Assembly: GCF_015475875.1 (NCBI RefSeq)
Contig: NZ_JADKYM010000010.1
Span: forward strand, 62,001-126,000
Direction of reading: 5' to 3'
Length of the DNA stretch: 64,000 nucleotides
Source of the DNA: Sphingopyxis solisilvae
GTDB taxonomy: Bacteria; Pseudomonadota; Alphaproteobacteria; Sphingomonadales; Sphingomonadaceae
The position numbers and the translations under genes were made by a program. Of this stretch, positions 1-8,615 are shown piece by piece; within the stretch, counting starts at the first letter, position 1; every line of letters starts with the position of its first letter. The notes beneath the pieces were generated by a model. That model was not told where the DNA came from, did not search any database, and saw nothing but the letters and a program-made list of their open reading frames with translations.

Positions 1-22
1 AGAGGGTCACCATCTTTTTCAT
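1..22 (-). CDS. 5' end of a gene running off the window (partial)
   Basis: On the minus strand an ATG at 22-20 opens a frame reading MKKMVTL before the window edge. An AAGGAG ribosome-binding site lies about 8 nt upstream (plus positions 31-36). Only seven codons are visible, so no product can be named. It would be divergent from the phytase-like gene at 187. Confidence 0.45.
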
Positions 23-186
23 CGTCGTTCTCCTTCGTTCGTCGTTCGGCCCTTCTGGGCGTTGTCGATGAAGGGGGTTATGCGCGATTCGCATTGAGTG
101 AAGCCTGAACATCGCTGTTGGCTGGCGTTCAGCTTCGGGTGCCGAAATGCTTTGCTTTTGCCGGCCGTGACCCTAACCCCGCGCCG

Positions 187-1185
187 ATGCGCCGCGCGAT
201 ACTTGCCTTGCTGATCCTTTTATTCGTCGGACCGATACCGTGGACGGTGCAGCGCTTTCCCGTGGACGACCACCGGCAACAGGTGACCGCGCGTCCGCTG
301 CCCGACCGGCCGCCGCCGTCGGGATCGCTGCATTTTGTGCGCGGCTGGCACCTGGTCAGCCCGCACAGCCGCTTCGGAGGTTTCTCGGCGCTCGCGCGCA
401 CCGGCCCGGGCGCCTTCATCCTGGTCGGCGACAATGGCTACCGGACACGGCTGACGGTCGATGGAGCGGGGCGGGTCAGCGCGGTCGATATCCGCCCGCT
501 ACCGACGCCCGACGGTCGTCCGGCGAGCAAGGCGATGGCCGATGTCGAGGCGTTGTCTGTCGATTCGGTCGGCGACCGCGCGTGGATCGCGCTCGAGGGG
601 ATCAACCAGATCTGGCGGCTCGATGCCGGCCTTTTGCACATCGAGGCGCGGCGCAAGCTGCCGCAGCCGCGCTGGCCGGCGAATCGCGGCGCCGAGGCGA
701 TGGCGCGGCTGCCCGACGGGCGAATGATCGTCTTTTCGGAGGATGCCGACGACGATCCGCGCGGGCGCGAAGCGCTGCTTTATGCCGGCGACCCCGCGAT
801 GCCGGGGCCGCCGCCGCAACGATTCTTCTACGACGCGCGCGGTAAGGGGCTGGTCAGCGACGCCGCGGTGCTGCCCGACGGGCGCATCCTGCTCGTGCAC
901 CGCCGCCTCGGCTTCGATCCGGTGTTTACCACCATTCTGGCCGTGGTAGATCCGGCGGACATCCGCACCGACGGGGTCGTGCGCTCGCAAACGATAGGCC
1001 GCGTCCCGCGCCGCCTCGCCGAAAATTACGAGGGGGCGGCGGTCGGCGTCGAAGGCGGCCGGACGTACTTGTGGCTTGTCTCGGACGATAATTTCAACCG
1101 CTGGCAGCGCAGCCTGCTGCTCCAGTTCGAGCTGGTCGATCGGCCGCCTGTCGAAACGCCGGACAGCAAAAAGGCGGCCCGGTAA
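187..1185 (+). CDS. esterase-like activity of phytase family protein
   Basis: 332 aa. The N-terminus MRRAILALLILLFVG is a signal peptide or signal anchor, so the protein should act in the periplasm. The rest matches the phytase-like beta-propeller family (PF13449): an early GGFSALA motif followed by VGDNGYR, and near the C-terminus NYEGAAVG and LVSDDNF, which are the family's hallmark blocks. Family members are annotated as phosphatases or esterases but few are characterised, so the substrate is unknown. The ATG at 187 is preferred over in-frame codons further upstream because the signal sequence starts there. It converges on rpmB and shares a bidirectional terminator with it. Confidence 0.85.
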   Translation: MRRAILALLILLFVGPIPWTVQRFPVDDHRQQVTARPLPDRPPPSGSLHFVRGWHLVSPHSRFGGFSALARTGPGAFILVGDNGYRTRLTVDGAGRVSAVDIRPLPTPDGRPASKAMADVEALSVDSVGDRAWIALEGINQIWRLDAGLLHIEARRKLPQPRWPANRGAEAMARLPDGRMIVFSEDADDDPRGREALLYAGDPAMPGPPPQRFFYDARGKGLVSDAAVLPDGRILLVHRRLGFDPVFTTILAVVDPADIRTDGVVRSQTIGRVPRRLAENYEGAAVGVEGGRTYLWLVSDDNFNRWQRSLLLQFELVDRPPVETPDSKKAAR

Positions 1186-1201
1186 ACCCGGCCGCCTTTT
1201 T
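1168..1201. terminator. bidirectional rho-independent terminator
   Basis: An A5 run, a GGCGGCC...GGCCGCC stem and a T5 run form a hairpin overlapping the stop codon of the plus-strand gene. The A and T runs on both sides let it serve the plus gene ending at 1185 and the convergent rpmB ending at 1223. Confidence 0.85.
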
Positions 1202-1222
1202 GCGTCAGCGATGGAAACGCGC

Positions 1223-1516
1223 TTAGGCGGCCTTTTCGGCCAGCTTCTTCGCGACTTCCTTCTTCACCTTGCGCGCCGATGCCGACAGCTGGTCGTCGCC
1301 GGCCTTCAGCAGCCAGTTGTCGAGGCCGCCATTATGCTCGACGGTGCGCAGGCCGTGCGTCGACACGCGCAGCTTCACGCCCTTGCCCAGCGCATCCGAC
1401 AGCAACGTCACATTCTGCAGATTGGGCAGAAAGGTGCGCTTGGTCTTGTTGTTGGCGTGGCTGACATTGTTGCCAACCATACGACCCTTGCCGGTCAGTT
1501 CGCAGATGCGCGACAT
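1223..1516 (-). CDS. rpmB: 50S ribosomal protein L28
   Basis: 97 aa, the usual length for alphaproteobacterial L28 and longer than the 78 aa E. coli protein. It opens with [27 protein letters not shown], whose CELTGK and VSHANNKT blocks are diagnostic of L28, and ends in a Lys-rich tail. It is a large-subunit protein placed near the exit region of the ribosome. It stands alone, convergent with the upstream gene and separated from tadA by 141 bp. The ATG start has a purine-rich AGGAC about 6 nt upstream. Confidence 0.97.
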   Translation of the reverse strand: MSRICELTGKGRMVGNNVSHANNKTKRTFLPNLQNVTLLSDALGKGVKLRVSTHGLRTVEHNGGLDNWLLKAGDDQLSASARKVKKEVAKKLAEKAA

Positions 1517-1594
1517 GCTGTTTGTCCTCGTACAAAATTTCGGTTCGGCGTCCGGGTGCGTCCCGCAAAATCGGGGGCAGCAGGACCGGAGTGA

Positions 1595-2112
<518 letters not shown>

Positions 2113-2113
<1 letters not shown>

Positions 2114-2170
2114 AGAAGGGGGTCGGCTTGGGGGTGGGAAATTGACATTCGCCCATTCTCCCTCCTTCTT
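2113..2170. repeat. degenerate hairpin repeat after tadA
   Basis: AAGAAGGGGG at the left and CCTCCTTCTT at the right pair with one mismatch, and the interior carries TTGGGGGTGGG, a block also present in the four-hairpin element at 35529-35653. It may be a decayed copy of that element and may act as a tadA terminator. Confidence 0.35.
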
Positions 2171-2197
2171 GCTGTTCCAAAGGATTGTAGGAGCAAG

Positions 2198-2614
2198 ATG
2201 GGGATGAGACGCTGCCACCACAACAGCTTCTTATTTGCCGTATCGGCGTCGTTGGCTCTACCGATCGTCGCGTGTGGCGACGCCGAGAAATTACCTGTTG
2301 ATGACTCACGCCCATCGTTGAGCAATGCCGCTGGCGGATGCTCTGCAGCTAGATTCAGCTACTTAGAAAACCTGAAGGCAGTCCATCACGATAGCGCTGA
2401 TCCCATCGTAGAAGCTGCATGGATCGCAGCTGCCGATGCCGCTGGAGAGCGACGCGATAGCTTTGCTTCGGAGCATTGTTCAGTGGAAGTTCGCGCCCCT
2501 CCTGATAATGTGCGATGTTTTCAATTCTATATGAAGGAACCGGCGCCGGGCGGTGCCATTCAGCTGTGCTTGGATGACAACCGGAAAGTTTCACGCATTC
2601 ATCTCGATGAATAG
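2198..2614 (+). CDS. putative lipoprotein of unknown function
   Basis: 138 aa. The N-terminus has a hydrophobic stretch ending in IVAC (Cys26), a lipobox-like site, which suggests a lipoprotein. The mature part contains four further cysteines and no domain I recognise. GGAG at about 2190 sits a few bases before the ATG at 2198, supporting this start. Its base composition is visibly less GC-rich than its neighbours, which may indicate recent acquisition. It lies between tadA and the convergent sirtuin gene. Confidence 0.6.
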   Translation: MGMRRCHHNSFLFAVSASLALPIVACGDAEKLPVDDSRPSLSNAAGGCSAARFSYLENLKAVHHDSADPIVEAAWIAAADAAGERRDSFASEHCSVEVRAPPDNVRCFQFYMKEPAPGGAIQLCLDDNRKVSRIHLDE

Positions 2615-2652
2615 GCTTGTGAAGGTCCGCAACTGGTCGTTTCCCGCCGCAG

Positions 2653-3357
2653 TTAGCCACCCAAAACCTCCTCCACCCATTCGGGTACCAGCCGCGTCGC
2701 CGGGCCGTGCCGTGCCTCGGCGAACCAGTAGCTGCCCTGGCTCGGTTCCATGTTCAGTTCCAGCGTCAGCGCCCCCGACTGGCGCGCCTCGCGCACAAAT
2801 CCGGCGGCCGGATAGACCGCGCCAGAGGTGCCGATCGAAACGAACAGGTCAGCGCGGTTCAGTGCGTGGTAAATCTCGTCCATCCGGTACGGCATTTCGC
2901 CGAACCACACGATGTCGGGGCGCAGCGTGCCACCCGCGCCGCAGGCCGGACAGGCGGGCCGATCAAACAGCGGACCGGTCCACGACGTGCGCGCGTCGCA
3001 CGCGGTGCACCAGGCGTTCAGATGCTCGCCGTGCATATGGATCAGCCGCTTCGCCCCCGCGCGCTCGTGCAGGTCGTCGACATTCTGGGTGACGATGGTC
3101 AGCTCGCCCGGCCATTCGGCGTCGAGCCGCGCCAGCGCGCGATGCGCCGCATTGGGCTCCTTCGTCTGGATCGCGGCGCGCCGCAGGTCATAGAATCGCA
3201 GCACCAGATCGGGGTCGCGCGCGAACGCTTCGGGAGTCGCGACATCCTCGACGCGGTGCTGCTCCCACAAGCCGCCGCCGTCGCGAAAGGTGTCGATGCC
3301 GCTTTCGGCCGACACCCCGGCGCCGGTCAGGATGACGATGTTCTGAACTTTTTCCAT
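2653..3357 (-). CDS. NAD-dependent protein deacylase, sirtuin class III (CobB-like)
   Basis: 234 aa Sir2 enzyme that removes acyl groups from lysine using NAD. Visible features: the NAD-binding GAGVSAESGI near the N-terminus, the TQNVDDLHERAG block, the catalytic His in IHMHGE, and a zinc site of two CxxC pairs (CTAC, CPAC). FYDLRR carries the Y-x-x-R pair that marks class III sirtuins, known for desuccinylase or demalonylase activity. The start MEKVQNIV at 3357 is chosen because the upstream frame runs into a palindromic repeat. It is divergent from dapB. Confidence 0.92.
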   Translation of the reverse strand: MEKVQNIVILTGAGVSAESGIDTFRDGGGLWEQHRVEDVATPEAFARDPDLVLRFYDLRRAAIQTKEPNAAHRALARLDAEWPGELTIVTQNVDDLHERAGAKRLIHMHGEHLNAWCTACDARTSWTGPLFDRPACPACGAGGTLRPDIVWFGEMPYRMDEIYHALNRADLFVSIGTSGAVYPAAGFVREARQSGALTLELNMEPSQGSYWFAEARHGPATRLVPEWVEEVLGG

Positions 3358-3369
3358 ATCCAATCCTAT

Positions 3370-3443
3370 CCGTTCGCCTCGAGCGAAGTCGAGAGGCGTT
3401 TGGCGCCGGACCAACGTGTCTCGACTTCGCTCGACACGAACGG
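3370..3443. repeat. palindromic repeat, family A (copy 1)
   Basis: About 74 bp bounded by CCGTTCG and CGAACGG, with inner arms CGAGCGAAGTCGAG and CTCGACTTCGCTCG. Related copies are at 8536-8607 and 51907-51980. This one fills the gap between the sirtuin and dapB starts. Confidence 0.8.
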
Positions 3444-3475
3444 CTAAAGGAAGGCCGCGTATCAGGGGACGGATC

Positions 3476-4210
3476 ATGACCAGCATCGGCATTATCGGCA
3501 GCGAAGGGCGGATGGGCGTCGCGCTCGCCGCGGCGATCTCCGAAGCGGGGCAGCGGCGCTGCGGCATCGACAAGGGTGGCGACGTTGCCCGCCTCGCCGC
3601 CGAAGCCGACGTCCTCGTCGATTTCTCCTCGCCCGCCGCGCTCGAAGCCACGCTCGACGCCTGCGTCGCGGCGAAAAAGCCGATCGTCATCGGCACTACC
3701 GGGCTCGAGGAACGTCACCACTATCTGATCGACGATGCCGCCGCAGACATTGCGGTGCTCCAGACCGGCAATACCTCGCTCGGCGTCACCCTGCTCGCGC
3801 ATCTGGTCCGCGAGGCGGCGGCGCGGCTCGACCCCGAATATGATATCGAGATTGTCGAGATGCACCACCGGATGAAGCTCGACGCGCCCAGCGGCACCGC
3901 GCTGCTGCTCGGGCAGGCCGCCGCCGAAGGGCGCGGCATCGACCTCGGCAAATGCTCCGAACGCGACCGCGACGGCGTCACCGGCGCGCGCGGCCATGGC
4001 AAGATCGGCTTCGCGAGCCTGCGCGGCGGCACCGTCGCGGGCGATCATGACGTGATCTTTGCCGGGCCGGAGGAAATGATCACCCTGTCGCACCGCGCCG
4101 AAAACCGCATGATCTTCGCCCGCGGCGCGGTGGAGGCGGCGCTGTGGCTGACCGGGCAGAAACCGGGGCGCTACACGATGCCGCAAGTGTTGGGGCTGCC
4201 CGACCAGTGA
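3476..4210 (+). CDS. dapB: 4-hydroxy-tetrahydrodipicolinate reductase
   Basis: 244 aa. It reduces the dehydrated product of DapA with NAD(P)H in the diaminopimelate/lysine pathway, supplying peptidoglycan and lysine. The Rossmann motif GSEGRMG is at the N-terminus, and EMHHRMKLDAPSGTA in the middle is the DapB signature carrying the catalytic His and Lys. The ATG at 3476 (MTSIGIIG) is preferred because the upstream in-frame sequence is repeat DNA. Its stop overlaps the GTG of nth (GTGA), so the two genes are likely translated together. Confidence 0.96.
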   Translation: MTSIGIIGSEGRMGVALAAAISEAGQRRCGIDKGGDVARLAAEADVLVDFSSPAALEATLDACVAAKKPIVIGTTGLEERHHYLIDDAAADIAVLQTGNTSLGVTLLAHLVREAAARLDPEYDIEIVEMHHRMKLDAPSGTALLLGQAAAEGRGIDLGKCSERDRDGVTGARGHGKIGFASLRGGTVAGDHDVIFAGPEEMITLSHRAENRMIFARGAVEAALWLTGQKPGRYTMPQVLGLPDQ

Positions 4211-4863
4211 AAAAGGCCGACATATTCGAATTCTACCGCCGCCTCGCCGAGCTTAACCCCAGCCCCGAAACCGAACTGCAGTTCGGCAACACCTACCAGC
4301 TGCTCGTCGCGGTCGTGCTGTCGGCGCAGGCGACCGACGTCGGGGTGAACAAGGCGACGCGCAAACTCTTTCAGCAGGTGACGACGCCGCAGGCGATGAT
4401 TGATCTGGGCGAGGAGGGTTTGAAAGATCATATCAAGACGATCGGGCTGTTCAACGGCAAGGCGAAGAATGTCATCGCGCTGTCAGAAATCCTCGTCCGC
4501 GACCATGGCGGCGAAGTCCCCGCCGACCGCGATACGCTTGTCGAACTACCTGGGGTGGGGCGAAAGACCGCCAATGTCGTGATGAACTGCGCGTTCGGCG
4601 CCGAAACCTTCGCCGTCGACACCCATATCTTCCGCGTCGGCAACCGCACCGGCCTTGCCCCCGGCAAGACGGTGCTCGCGGTCGAAAAGGCGCTGGAAAA
4701 AACCACCCCCGCCCCGTTCCGCGTCGGCGCCCACCACTGGCTGATCCTCCACGGCCGCTACATCTGCAAGGCGCGCACCCCCGAATGCTGGCACTGCCCG
4801 GTCGCCGACTTGTGCCGGTTCAAGCCAAAGACCCCAGCACCGAAGGGGTGGCAGGGGGTCTGA
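4207..4863 (+). CDS. nth: endonuclease III
   Basis: 218 aa base-excision-repair DNA glycosylase/AP lyase for oxidised pyrimidines. It has the helix-hairpin-helix LPGVGRKTANV with the catalytic Lys, the catalytic Asp in VDTHIFRVGNR, and a C-terminal [4Fe-4S] loop with spacing C-x6-C-x2-C-x5-C (CKARTPECWHCPVADLC). The GTG at 4207 gives MKKADIFEFYRRL, overlaps the dapB stop, and gives a normal family length. Confidence 0.96.
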   Translation: MKKADIFEFYRRLAELNPSPETELQFGNTYQLLVAVVLSAQATDVGVNKATRKLFQQVTTPQAMIDLGEEGLKDHIKTIGLFNGKAKNVIALSEILVRDHGGEVPADRDTLVELPGVGRKTANVVMNCAFGAETFAVDTHIFRVGNRTGLAPGKTVLAVEKALEKTTPAPFRVGAHHWLILHGRYICKARTPECWHCPVADLCRFKPKTPAPKGWQGV

Positions 4864-4982
4864 ACTACTCCTGTTGCGCACATGTCCGCGTCGGGGTGGG
4901 AAGTGGACGCGATGGACGCGGTCCAAACCCCTAAATCCTGTTAGAAGGCTCTCCAAGGAAGCCAACGCTTCGGCACTAACCA

Positions 4983-5126
4983 TCATCTATTGAACATGAT
5001 CGCGGCTATGCCCATCGCAAAAAAAGCTAGGCCGACCCAGATAATCCCAATTGTATAGTAGGCGAGAAGGGAAAGCATAATCAGCATTGAAATCTTAATA
5101 GGGTTTGGAATTGAACTAAATTTCAC
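4983..5126 (-). CDS. small membrane protein, 47 aa, unknown function
   Basis: Found by direct translation of the gap after nth. A GTG start is preceded at 7 nt by a perfect GGAGG (CCTCC at plus 5134-5138), and the frame runs 47 codons to TGA. The peptide starts MKFSSIPNPIKISML and continues as two short hydrophobic stretches (roughly residues 13-30 and 32-45) separated around Trp30, ending FNR. I recognise no family. The strong ribosome-binding site, the amphipathic N-terminus and the low GC content against GC-rich flanks support a real gene. Confidence 0.6.
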   Translation of the reverse strand: MKFSSIPNPIKISMLIMLSLLAYYTIGIIWVGLAFFAMGIAAIMFNR

Positions 5127-5322
5127 GCTGTAACCTCCGCCCCATTGTCGCGAGCTTGCCGCTCGCCTCGGCAGATTTGCACGCAGTCATATAATCTTCA
5201 AAATATTAAAGATACCTCCTGAGTCCGCAACCGGTCGTTTCCAGAAATGCGGCGTTTGGTCGCAGTGCGGTCACAACGATTGCCACTTGCCGTCTGCCCT
5301 TGACCCGCCATAACCCGTTGCC

Positions 5323-6696
5323 ATGCGCACGCCTTACGCCCCGCTCGCCCTCGCTGCCGCTCTGCTCGCCGCTGCGCCCGTTCATGCCAAACCGGCCGAC
5401 GCCGACACCGCGAAGCAGATTTTGAAAGACAGCATCGCGATCCCGACGGTCGAGGGGCGCGGCAAGGTGCCCGAGCTGGCGGCCTATTACGCCGGGGTGC
5501 TGAAGGCGGCGGGCTTTGCCGACGGCGACATCGAAATCACCCCGATGGGCGAAACCGCAACCCTCGCCGCGACGTTCGCCGGCACAACGAAGAAAAAGCC
5601 GATCCTGCTGCTTGGTCATATGGATGTTGTCGCGGCCGATCCGAAGGATTGGACGCGCGATCCCTTCGTCCCGGTCGAGGAAAATGGCTATATTTTCGGT
5701 CGCGGGTCGGAGGACAACAAGTTCGACATCGCGATGATGGTCGCGACGATGGCGCAACTGAAAAAGGACGGCTTCAAGCCGCAGCGCTCGATCATCCTGT
5801 TGCTCACGGGCGACGAGGAAACCCAGATGGTGACGACCCGCGCGCTCGCCGCCAAGTACAAGAACGCCGAATTTGCGCTCAACGGCGACGGCGGCGGCGG
5901 GACGCTCGCCGAGGATGGCAAACCGCAATATTACGGGCTGCAGGCGGGGGAAAAAACTTACGCCGACTTCACCATTGAGGTCACCAACCCCGGCGGCCAC
6001 AGTTCGCGCCCGTCGCCGGTCAACGCGATCGTCCAGCTCGCCGCGGCGCTCGAAAAGGTCGGCGCCTATAAATTCGCGGCGCAGCAAAACGAGCTGACCA
6101 GGATCGGCCTGCCGATCGTCGCCGACCAGGTCGGCGGCGACATCGGCGCGGCGCTTAAGGCCTTTGCGGCCAATCCGGCCGACAAAGCGGCGATCGCCAA
6201 GATTCGCGCCGATCCCGAATATGTCGGTCAGATCGGTACCACCTGCGTGCCGACCATGGTCAAGGGCGGTCACGCCGAAAACGCGCTGCCGCAGCGCGCG
6301 ACCGCGAACATCAACTGCCGCATCTTTCCGGGCGTTGCGGTCGAAACGGTGCGCGCCGAGCTCGAACGCGTGATCGGCGATCCGGCGGTCAAGGTAAACA
6401 CCGATCCCGACGCCAGCGCCAGCGATGCTTCGCCGCTGCGCCCCGACGTGATGGCGGCAGTCAAGAAAGCGGTTCACGCCCGCGCCCCCGGCCTGCCGAT
6501 CATCCCGTCGATGAGCGCCGGAGCGACCGACAGCTATCATTTCCGTATGCATGGGGTGCCGAGTTATGGCGTCGCCGGGCTGTTCAGCAAAGCGAGCGAC
6601 AGTTTCGCGCACGGCCTCAACGAACGCGTCCCCGTCGACGCCATCGCGCCCGCGCTCGCGCATTGGGACAGCTTGCTGCGCGATTTGTCGAAGTAA
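5323..6696 (+). CDS. secreted M20 family zinc metallopeptidase
   Basis: 457 aa. A signal peptide ends at AHA around residue 22, so the enzyme is exported. M20 catalytic residues are in place: GHMDVV (His99, Asp101), GRGSEDNK (Asp131, bridging zinc ligand) and GDEE (Glu165 as base, Glu166 as ligand), with a dimerisation domain starting around the GGHSSRPS block near residue 225. Members cleave dipeptides or small peptides. The start lies 13 nt after an upstream TAA and opens directly on the signal peptide. It stands alone and converges on the TetR gene. Confidence 0.9.
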   Translation: MRTPYAPLALAAALLAAAPVHAKPADADTAKQILKDSIAIPTVEGRGKVPELAAYYAGVLKAAGFADGDIEITPMGETATLAATFAGTTKKKPILLLGHMDVVAADPKDWTRDPFVPVEENGYIFGRGSEDNKFDIAMMVATMAQLKKDGFKPQRSIILLLTGDEETQMVTTRALAAKYKNAEFALNGDGGGGTLAEDGKPQYYGLQAGEKTYADFTIEVTNPGGHSSRPSPVNAIVQLAAALEKVGAYKFAAQQNELTRIGLPIVADQVGGDIGAALKAFAANPADKAAIAKIRADPEYVGQIGTTCVPTMVKGGHAENALPQRATANINCRIFPGVAVETVRAELERVIGDPAVKVNTDPDASASDASPLRPDVMAAVKKAVHARAPGLPIIPSMSAGATDSYHFRMHGVPSYGVAGLFSKASDSFAHGLNERVPVDAIAPALAHWDSLLRDLSK

Positions 6697-6730
6697 AAGC
6701 TCGTCGCCCCCGCGTTCATGGGGGCGGCAG

Positions 6731-7321
6731 CTAGACCAATGCCTCCACCGCCCGCTCGACCATCGCCACCGCCGCCTCGGCGCCAAAGCTGCCCGCGTCG
6801 AGCGACAGTTCGAGCCACAGCCCGTCGACCATCGCGGTCAGCATGATCGCCAGCCGGTCGGCATCGCGCGCGCCGCAAGAGGTCAGCAACTCGCCCAGCC
6901 GCGCGCGGTAGCCGGCGTAACTTTCCGCGTGAATATCGGCCATCCGCGCGTCGCTGCGCGCCAGCGCCCAGAAGGCCGTCCACGCCCCCAGCAGCTCGGG
7001 ATCGGTCACCGGCGGGCGGAAGCTGGCGGTCAGATACGCCGTCAACTTCGCGCGCGGATCGGCACCGGCACCGTCGACCGCCGCGGCGAAAATCGCGTCC
7101 ATCCGATCGCTCGTCGCCTGATAGGTCGCCGCGACCAGATCGTCGATGCCACCGAAATAATGGCGCAGCAGCCCCGGCGAGACCCCGGCGCGCGCGCAGA
7201 TCGCGCGGACGTTCGTGCCTGCCAGGCCGACATCCGCCAGACACGCCGCAGTCGCCTCGATCAGGTCCGCCCGGCGGGCATCGGCGCTTTCGCGCGTAAA
7301 GGCTTGGCGAGCGGGCTGCAT
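6731..7321 (-). CDS. TetR family transcriptional regulator, BetI-like
   Basis: 196 aa, close to BetI length. The N-terminal helix-turn-helix is around residues 17-60 (LIEATAACLADVG ... ARAGVSPGLLRHYFG), and the rest is the all-helical ligand domain. It is divergent from the Rieske oxygenase with 33 bp between start codons, and a palindrome in that gap is the obvious operator. The simplest model is a repressor of the oxygenase/oxidoreductase genes that also controls itself. BetI-type regulators often sense choline or other quaternary amines, but the ligand here is not known. The ATG at 7321 is chosen because upstream sequence is the operator. Confidence 0.88.
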   Translation of the reverse strand: MQPARQAFTRESADARRADLIEATAACLADVGLAGTNVRAICARAGVSPGLLRHYFGGIDDLVAATYQATSDRMDAIFAAAVDGAGADPRAKLTAYLTASFRPPVTDPELLGAWTAFWALARSDARMADIHAESYAGYRARLGELLTSCGARDADRLAIMLTAMVDGLWLELSLDAGSFGAEAAVAMVERAVEALV

Positions 7322-7322
7322 C

Positions 7323-7344
7323 TTGTTATACGTTTGTACAACAA
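7323..7344. promoter_or_regulatory. candidate TetR operator between divergent genes
   Basis: A 22-bp imperfect palindrome: left half TTGTTATAC, right half TGTACAACAA around a short centre. TTGTT/AACAA and TAC/GTA positions match in the two halves. It lies directly beside the TetR start codon and 10 bp before the Rieske start, so binding could affect both genes. Confidence 0.7.
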
Positions 7345-7354
7345 GGATCGATTC

Positions 7355-8521
7355 ATGGCAACGCTGCGCGACACTTTCGACAACATCGACGAACTTGACG
7401 GCTGGTCGCTTCCGGCATGGACCTACAACGACCCCGACTTCTACGCCGCCGAAATGGCGCGCATCTTCCGCCCCAGCTGGCAGGTCGTCTGTCATGCGTC
7501 AGACATCCCGAACGCGGGCGACTGGCACAGCATCGACTATTGCGGCGAAAGCGTGATTGTCGTGCGCGGCGCCGACCGCGCCGTCCGCGCCTTCACCAAC
7601 GTCTGCCGCCACCGCGGCTCGCGCCTCGTCGACGGCAGCGCGGGCTGCGCGAAAAAGCTCGTCTGCCCCTATCACGCCTGGACCTACGACCTCGACGGCC
7701 GCCTGACCGGCGTCCCCGACAGTGCCAGCTACCCGACCCTCGACAAGGGCAAGGCGTCGCTGGTGCCGGTCGATCTCGAACAATGGCGCGGTTTCTGGTT
7801 CGTGCGTCTGACCGATGACGGTGGCCCCTCGGTTGCGGCGATGATGGCGCCCTATGAAGCGCAGGTCGCGCCCTATCGCTTCGAGGAACTCGGCGCTTTG
7901 GGCCGCGTCACGCTGCGCCCGCGCGACGTGAACTGGAAAAATGTCGGGGACAATTATTCCGACGGCCTCCACATCCCCGTCGCCCACCCCGGCCTCACCC
8001 GCCTGTTCGGCAAAAGCTATGGCGTCGAGGCGACGACCCACGTCGACCGCATGTGGGGCGACCTGATCGACCGGCCGTCGGTCAATTGGTCGGAGCGGAT
8101 GTACCAGTGGCTTCTGCCGTCCGTCCCGCATCTGCCCGAGGACAAGCAGCGCCACTGGCTCTATTTCAAACTCTGGCCGAATGTCGCGTTCGACATCTAC
8201 CCCGATCAGGTCGATTTCATGCAATGGCTGCCGACTGGCCCGACGAGCTGCCTGATCCGCGAAATCAGCTACGTCCTCCCCGATGAGCGGCGTGAGATGC
8301 GCGCGGCGCGCTACCTCAACTGGCGGATCAACCGTCAGGTCAATGCCGAGGACACGCTGCTCATCACCCGCGTCCAGCAGGGGATGGCGTCGCGGAGCTT
8401 CACCATGGGGCCGCTCAGCGACAAGGAAGTGTGCCTCAAGCATTTCTGCGCCCGGATGCGCGACCTGATCCCCGAATCCCGCCTCGAACAAGCCCCGCGT
8501 GCGGGATGGAGCCAAGAATGA
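7355..8521 (+). CDS. Rieske [2Fe-2S] ring-hydroxylating-type oxygenase, alpha subunit
   Basis: 388 aa. The Rieske cluster ligands are C84-x-H86 and C104-x2-H107 (CRHRG ... CPYHAW). The mononuclear iron domain follows, with NWKNVGDNYSDGLHIPVAHP giving His206 and His211. This architecture covers aromatic-ring dioxygenases and the glycine-betaine/carnitine/stachydrine demethylase-type monooxygenases. The BetI-like regulator next door slightly favours the latter, but this is inference. The ATG at 7355 directly follows the operator. No ferredoxin or dedicated reductase is adjacent, so electrons must come from elsewhere or from a non-neighbouring reductase. Confidence 0.88.
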   Translation: MATLRDTFDNIDELDGWSLPAWTYNDPDFYAAEMARIFRPSWQVVCHASDIPNAGDWHSIDYCGESVIVVRGADRAVRAFTNVCRHRGSRLVDGSAGCAKKLVCPYHAWTYDLDGRLTGVPDSASYPTLDKGKASLVPVDLEQWRGFWFVRLTDDGGPSVAAMMAPYEAQVAPYRFEELGALGRVTLRPRDVNWKNVGDNYSDGLHIPVAHPGLTRLFGKSYGVEATTHVDRMWGDLIDRPSVNWSERMYQWLLPSVPHLPEDKQRHWLYFKLWPNVAFDIYPDQVDFMQWLPTGPTSCLIREISYVLPDERREMRAARYLNWRINRQVNAEDTLLITRVQQGMASRSFTMGPLSDKEVCLKHFCARMRDLIPESRLEQAPRAGWSQE

Positions 8522-8535
8522 CCAATCAGCTTTTT

Positions 8536-8607
8536 CCGTTCGTGTCGAGCGAAGTCGACACACCATGCGGGAACGAGGGGCGTCTCGACTACGCTCGACG
8601 CGAACGG
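8536..8607. repeat. palindromic repeat, family A (copy 2)
   Basis: Starts CCGTTCGTGTCGAGCG and ends in CGAACGG, same family as 3370-3443. It fills almost the whole gap between the Rieske gene and the following oxidoreductase and ends 8 bp before its ATG. Confidence 0.8.
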
Positions 8608-8615
8608 AATTTGAT

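Noticed and set aside
4879-5242. Short shared words near GTCCGC (4879-4913, 5224-5242 and 2626-2644)
   Set aside because: The similarity of 5224-5242 to 2626-2644 is real but short (18 of 19 bases), and the 4879 stretch shares only a few bases. It is not enough to define an element.
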